A stretch of 6,216 nucleotides of DNA from Nitrospirota bacterium (GTDB lineage Bacteria; Nitrospinota; Nitrospinia; Nitrospinales; VA-1), in the NCBI GenBank assembly GCA_003235465.1, contig QJWD01000389.1:1-6216 (forward strand). The letters are read 5' to 3'. The notes beneath the pieces are model-generated. The model was not told the DNA's origin, searched no databases, and was given only the letters and a program-made list of their open reading frames with translations. Below are positions 4,239 through 6,216 of this stretch, one piece after another. Position numbers and translations under genes: made by a program. The stretch's first letter is position 1. Each line of letters starts with the position of its first letter.

Positions 4239-6216
4239 ATGGATTACAAGGACACACTCAACCTGCCCGAAACCGGATTCCCGATGAAGGCCAGCCTCAC
4301 CAGGCTGGAGCCCGAGCTGCTCGAGAAATGGCAGGGGCAGTACCAGGCCCTGCGCGAAAAATCGAAGGGCCGGCCGAAGTTTGTTTTTCACGACGGCCCG
4401 CCGTACGCCAACGGCCACATTCACATCGGCCACGCGCTCAACAAGATCTTGAAAGACTTCATCGTCCGCATCATGACCATGAAGGGCATGGACGCCACCT
4501 TCATCCCCGGGTGGGACTGCCACGGCCTGCCCATCGAGCACCAGGTTGGCAAGCAGCAACGTGAAAAGAAGCTTGCGCCGGACAAGAACGAGATCCGCAA
4601 GCTCTGCCGCGCCTACGCCGCCGAGTTCGTCGAGATCCAGAAGAAGGAGTTCAAGCGCCTCGGCGTGTCGGCGGACTGGGACCGCCCCTACCTGACCATG
4701 GATTACGCCTACGAGGCCGCCATCGTGCGCGAGTTCGGCCGCTTCGTGCAGTCCGGTTCGGTGTACAAGGGGCTGAAACCCGTGCACTGGTGCACCTCCT
4801 GCAAGACGGCGCTGGCCGAGGCGGAGGTGGAATACGCCGACCATGAATCGCCGTCGATCTACGTCAAATTTCCCGTGAAAAGCGGCCTGCCGCCGGAGGT
4901 TCAGGGCTGCGGCCCGGAGCGCACCCACATCGTCATCTGGACGACGACGCCCTGGACGCTGCCCGCCAACCTGGCGGTGGCGCTCCATCCCGATTTCGAT
5001 TACGCCGCCGTGGCCGTAAGCGGCGAATGCCTGATCGTCGCCGAGGAGAGGCTTGCCGCGCTTGTTCAGGAGTGGGAGGTCGCGGAGTATAAAATCCTCG
5101 GCCGCTTCAAGGGCGGGGCGATGGAACGCGCCGTCTGCCGCCACCCCTTCATCGACCGCGATTCGCTGGTGATCTTGGGCGATCACGTGACGCTCGAGCA
5201 GGGCACCGGCTGCGTTCACACCGCGCCCGGGCACGGCCAGGAGGACTACGTCGTCGGCCAGAAGTACGGCCTCGAAACCTACAACCCGGTGGACGACGCC
5301 GGCGTGTTCCTGCCCGATGTGGAGCTGGTCGCCGGCGAGTTCGTGAGAAAGGCCAACCCGCTCATCACCGCCCATCTGAAGGAAACCGGCCGCCTGATCC
5401 GCGAGGAAAAACTGCGCCATTCCTACCCGCATTGCTGGCGCTGCCACCAGCCGATCATCTTCCGCGCCACCCACCAGTGGTTCATCTCGATGGAGGAAAA
5501 CGGCCTGCGCGACAAGGCGCTCAAGGCCATCGGCGAGGTGCGCTGGCTGCCCGCCTGGGGCGAGGAGCGGATTTTTAACATGATTCAGAACCGGCCGGAC
5601 TGGTGCGTCTCGCGCCAGCGCGCCTGGGGCGTGCCTATCGCCGTGTTCAGCTGCGCCGCCTGCGGCGAGATCGTGCGCGCGCCCGAGGTGTTCGAGCACG
5701 TCGTCAGCCTCGTCGAAGCCCACGGCGCCGACCACTGGTTCGAGAACGAAGCCGCCGACCTGCTGCCGGAAGGCGTTCGCTGCGCCTGCGGCCACGAGAG
5801 CTTCGTCAAGGAAAACGACATCCTGGATGTGTGGTTCGATTCCGGCGTCAGCCACGCGGCGGTGCTGGAGAACAATCCGGATGAAGGCTGGCCGGCGGAC
5901 CTCTATCTCGAAGGCAGCGACCAGCACCGCGGCTGGTTTCACAGCTCGCTCCTCGAGGCCATCGGCACGCGCGGCCAGGCGCCCTACAAATCGGTCGTGA
6001 CCCACGGTTACGTGGTGGACGGCAAGGGCAAGAAGATGTCCAAGTCGGCGGGCAACGTCATCGCGCCGCAGAAGATCATCGACCAGTTCGGCGCCGAGAT
6101 CCTGCGCCTGTGGGTGGCGTCGGAAAATTACCGCGAGGACATCCGCATCTCGCAGGAGATCCTGAAGCGCCTCACCGAGGCCTACCGGAAGATCCGCAAC
6201 ACGTTCCGCTTCCTGC
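4239..6216 (+). CDS. ileS: Isoleucyl-tRNA synthetase, 3' end beyond the window
   Basis: This class I synthetase charges tRNA-Ile and hydrolyses mischarged valine. The first 659 codons are present with no stop; IleRS is usually about 930 residues, so roughly the last 30 percent, including the anticodon-binding part, is missing. It opens with MDYKDTLNLPETGFPMKA, typical of bacterial IleRS. HIGH is at 62-65 in GHIHIGH. The editing domain has TTTPWTLP at 235-242 and GTGCVHTAPGHG from 322, with H327 and D336 matching the E. coli editing residues H333 and D342. EGSDQHRGWF (558-567) forms the aminoacyl-adenylate site, DVWFDSG is near 530-536, and KMSKS is at 599-603. Cysteine pairs C185/C188 with C399/C402, and C472/C475 with C515/C517, suggest two zinc sites. 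ATG 4239 lies 30 bp after the trpS stop, with only a weak GAGAGA before it; the N-terminus agrees with the family, so this start is favoured. Confidence 0.98.
   Translation, partial: MDYKDTLNLPETGFPMKASLTRLEPELLEKWQGQYQALREKSKGRPKFVFHDGPPYANGHIHIGHALNKILKDFIVRIMTMKGMDATFIPGWDCHGLPIEHQVGKQQREKKLAPDKNEIRKLCRAYAAEFVEIQKKEFKRLGVSADWDRPYLTMDYAYEAAIVREFGRFVQSGSVYKGLKPVHWCTSCKTALAEAEVEYADHESPSIYVKFPVKSGLPPEVQGCGPERTHIVIWTTTPWTLPANLAVALHPDFDYAAVAVSGECLIVAEERLAALVQEWEVAEYKILGRFKGGAMERAVCRHPFIDRDSLVILGDHVTLEQGTGCVHTAPGHGQEDYVVGQKYGLETYNPVDDAGVFLPDVELVAGEFVRKANPLITAHLKETGRLIREEKLRHSYPHCWRCHQPIIFRATHQWFISMEENGLRDKALKAIGEVRWLPAWGEERIFNMIQNRPDWCVSRQRAWGVPIAVFSCAACGEIVRAPEVFEHVVSLVEAHGADHWFENEAADLLPEGVRCACGHESFVKENDILDVWFDSGVSHAAVLENNPDEGWPADLYLEGSDQHRGWFHSSLLEAIGTRGQAPYKSVVTHGYVVDGKGKKMSKSAGNVIAPQKIIDQFGAEILRLWVASENYREDIRISQEILKRLTEAYRKIRNTFRFL

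Noticed and set aside
4239..4253. DYKD near the IleRS N-terminus, recalling a FLAG tag
   Set aside because: DYKDTLNLP is the normal start of bacterial IleRS and lacks the following DDDK, so it is not an engineered tag.
3162..6005. A 947-codon open frame on the minus strand, opposite trpS and ileS
   Set aside because: It lies antisense to two certain synthetase genes. Its protein is low-complexity, rich in H, V, A, R and D, with no domain, as arises from codon bias in GC-rich genes. No start signal supports it.

Overview
The window is about 6.2 kb of GC-rich bacterial chromosome with ordinary housekeeping content. The organism is probably Gram-negative, because one gene looks like a lipopolysaccharide-core type family 2 glycosyltransferase. 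Gene order and protein character would fit a deltaproteobacterial or Nitrospinota-like lineage, but this is an impression from the translated sequences and is not proven. No mobile element, CRISPR array, tRNA or rRNA was seen.

Layout. (1) On the minus strand, 1332 to 28, lies one gene for an unrecognised, strongly acidic protein with a single N-terminal membrane anchor. (2) An AT-richer divergent intergenic region, 1333-1610, carries an excellent extended -10 promoter for the rightward genes, a CCCCA/TGGGG dyad, three copies of ATTGGCC and a run of eight C. (3) A WaaE/KdtX-like glycosyltransferase gene follows at 1611-2348. (4) A 186-bp gap, 2349-2534, holds a candidate promoter and then a GC-rich hairpin with a T-rich tail. 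(5) A tight rightward cluster follows: a small site-2 (M50) intramembrane metalloprotease (TTG start), trpS, and ileS, which runs off the right edge. The gaps between these three genes are 27 and 30 bp, so they are probably one transcription unit.

Function. The cluster joins two class I aminoacyl-tRNA synthetases, each with catalytic signatures intact, to a membrane protease. The glycosyltransferase belongs to envelope biogenesis and may be transcribed separately, because a terminator-like hairpin lies between it and the protease gene.

No clear new system is present. The points most worth a second look are the four-cysteine motif in TrpRS that resembles the [4Fe-4S] motif of Thermotoga TrpRS, the promoter-then-terminator arrangement ahead of the protease-trpS-ileS cluster (possible attenuation), and the unknown acidic membrane-anchored protein.
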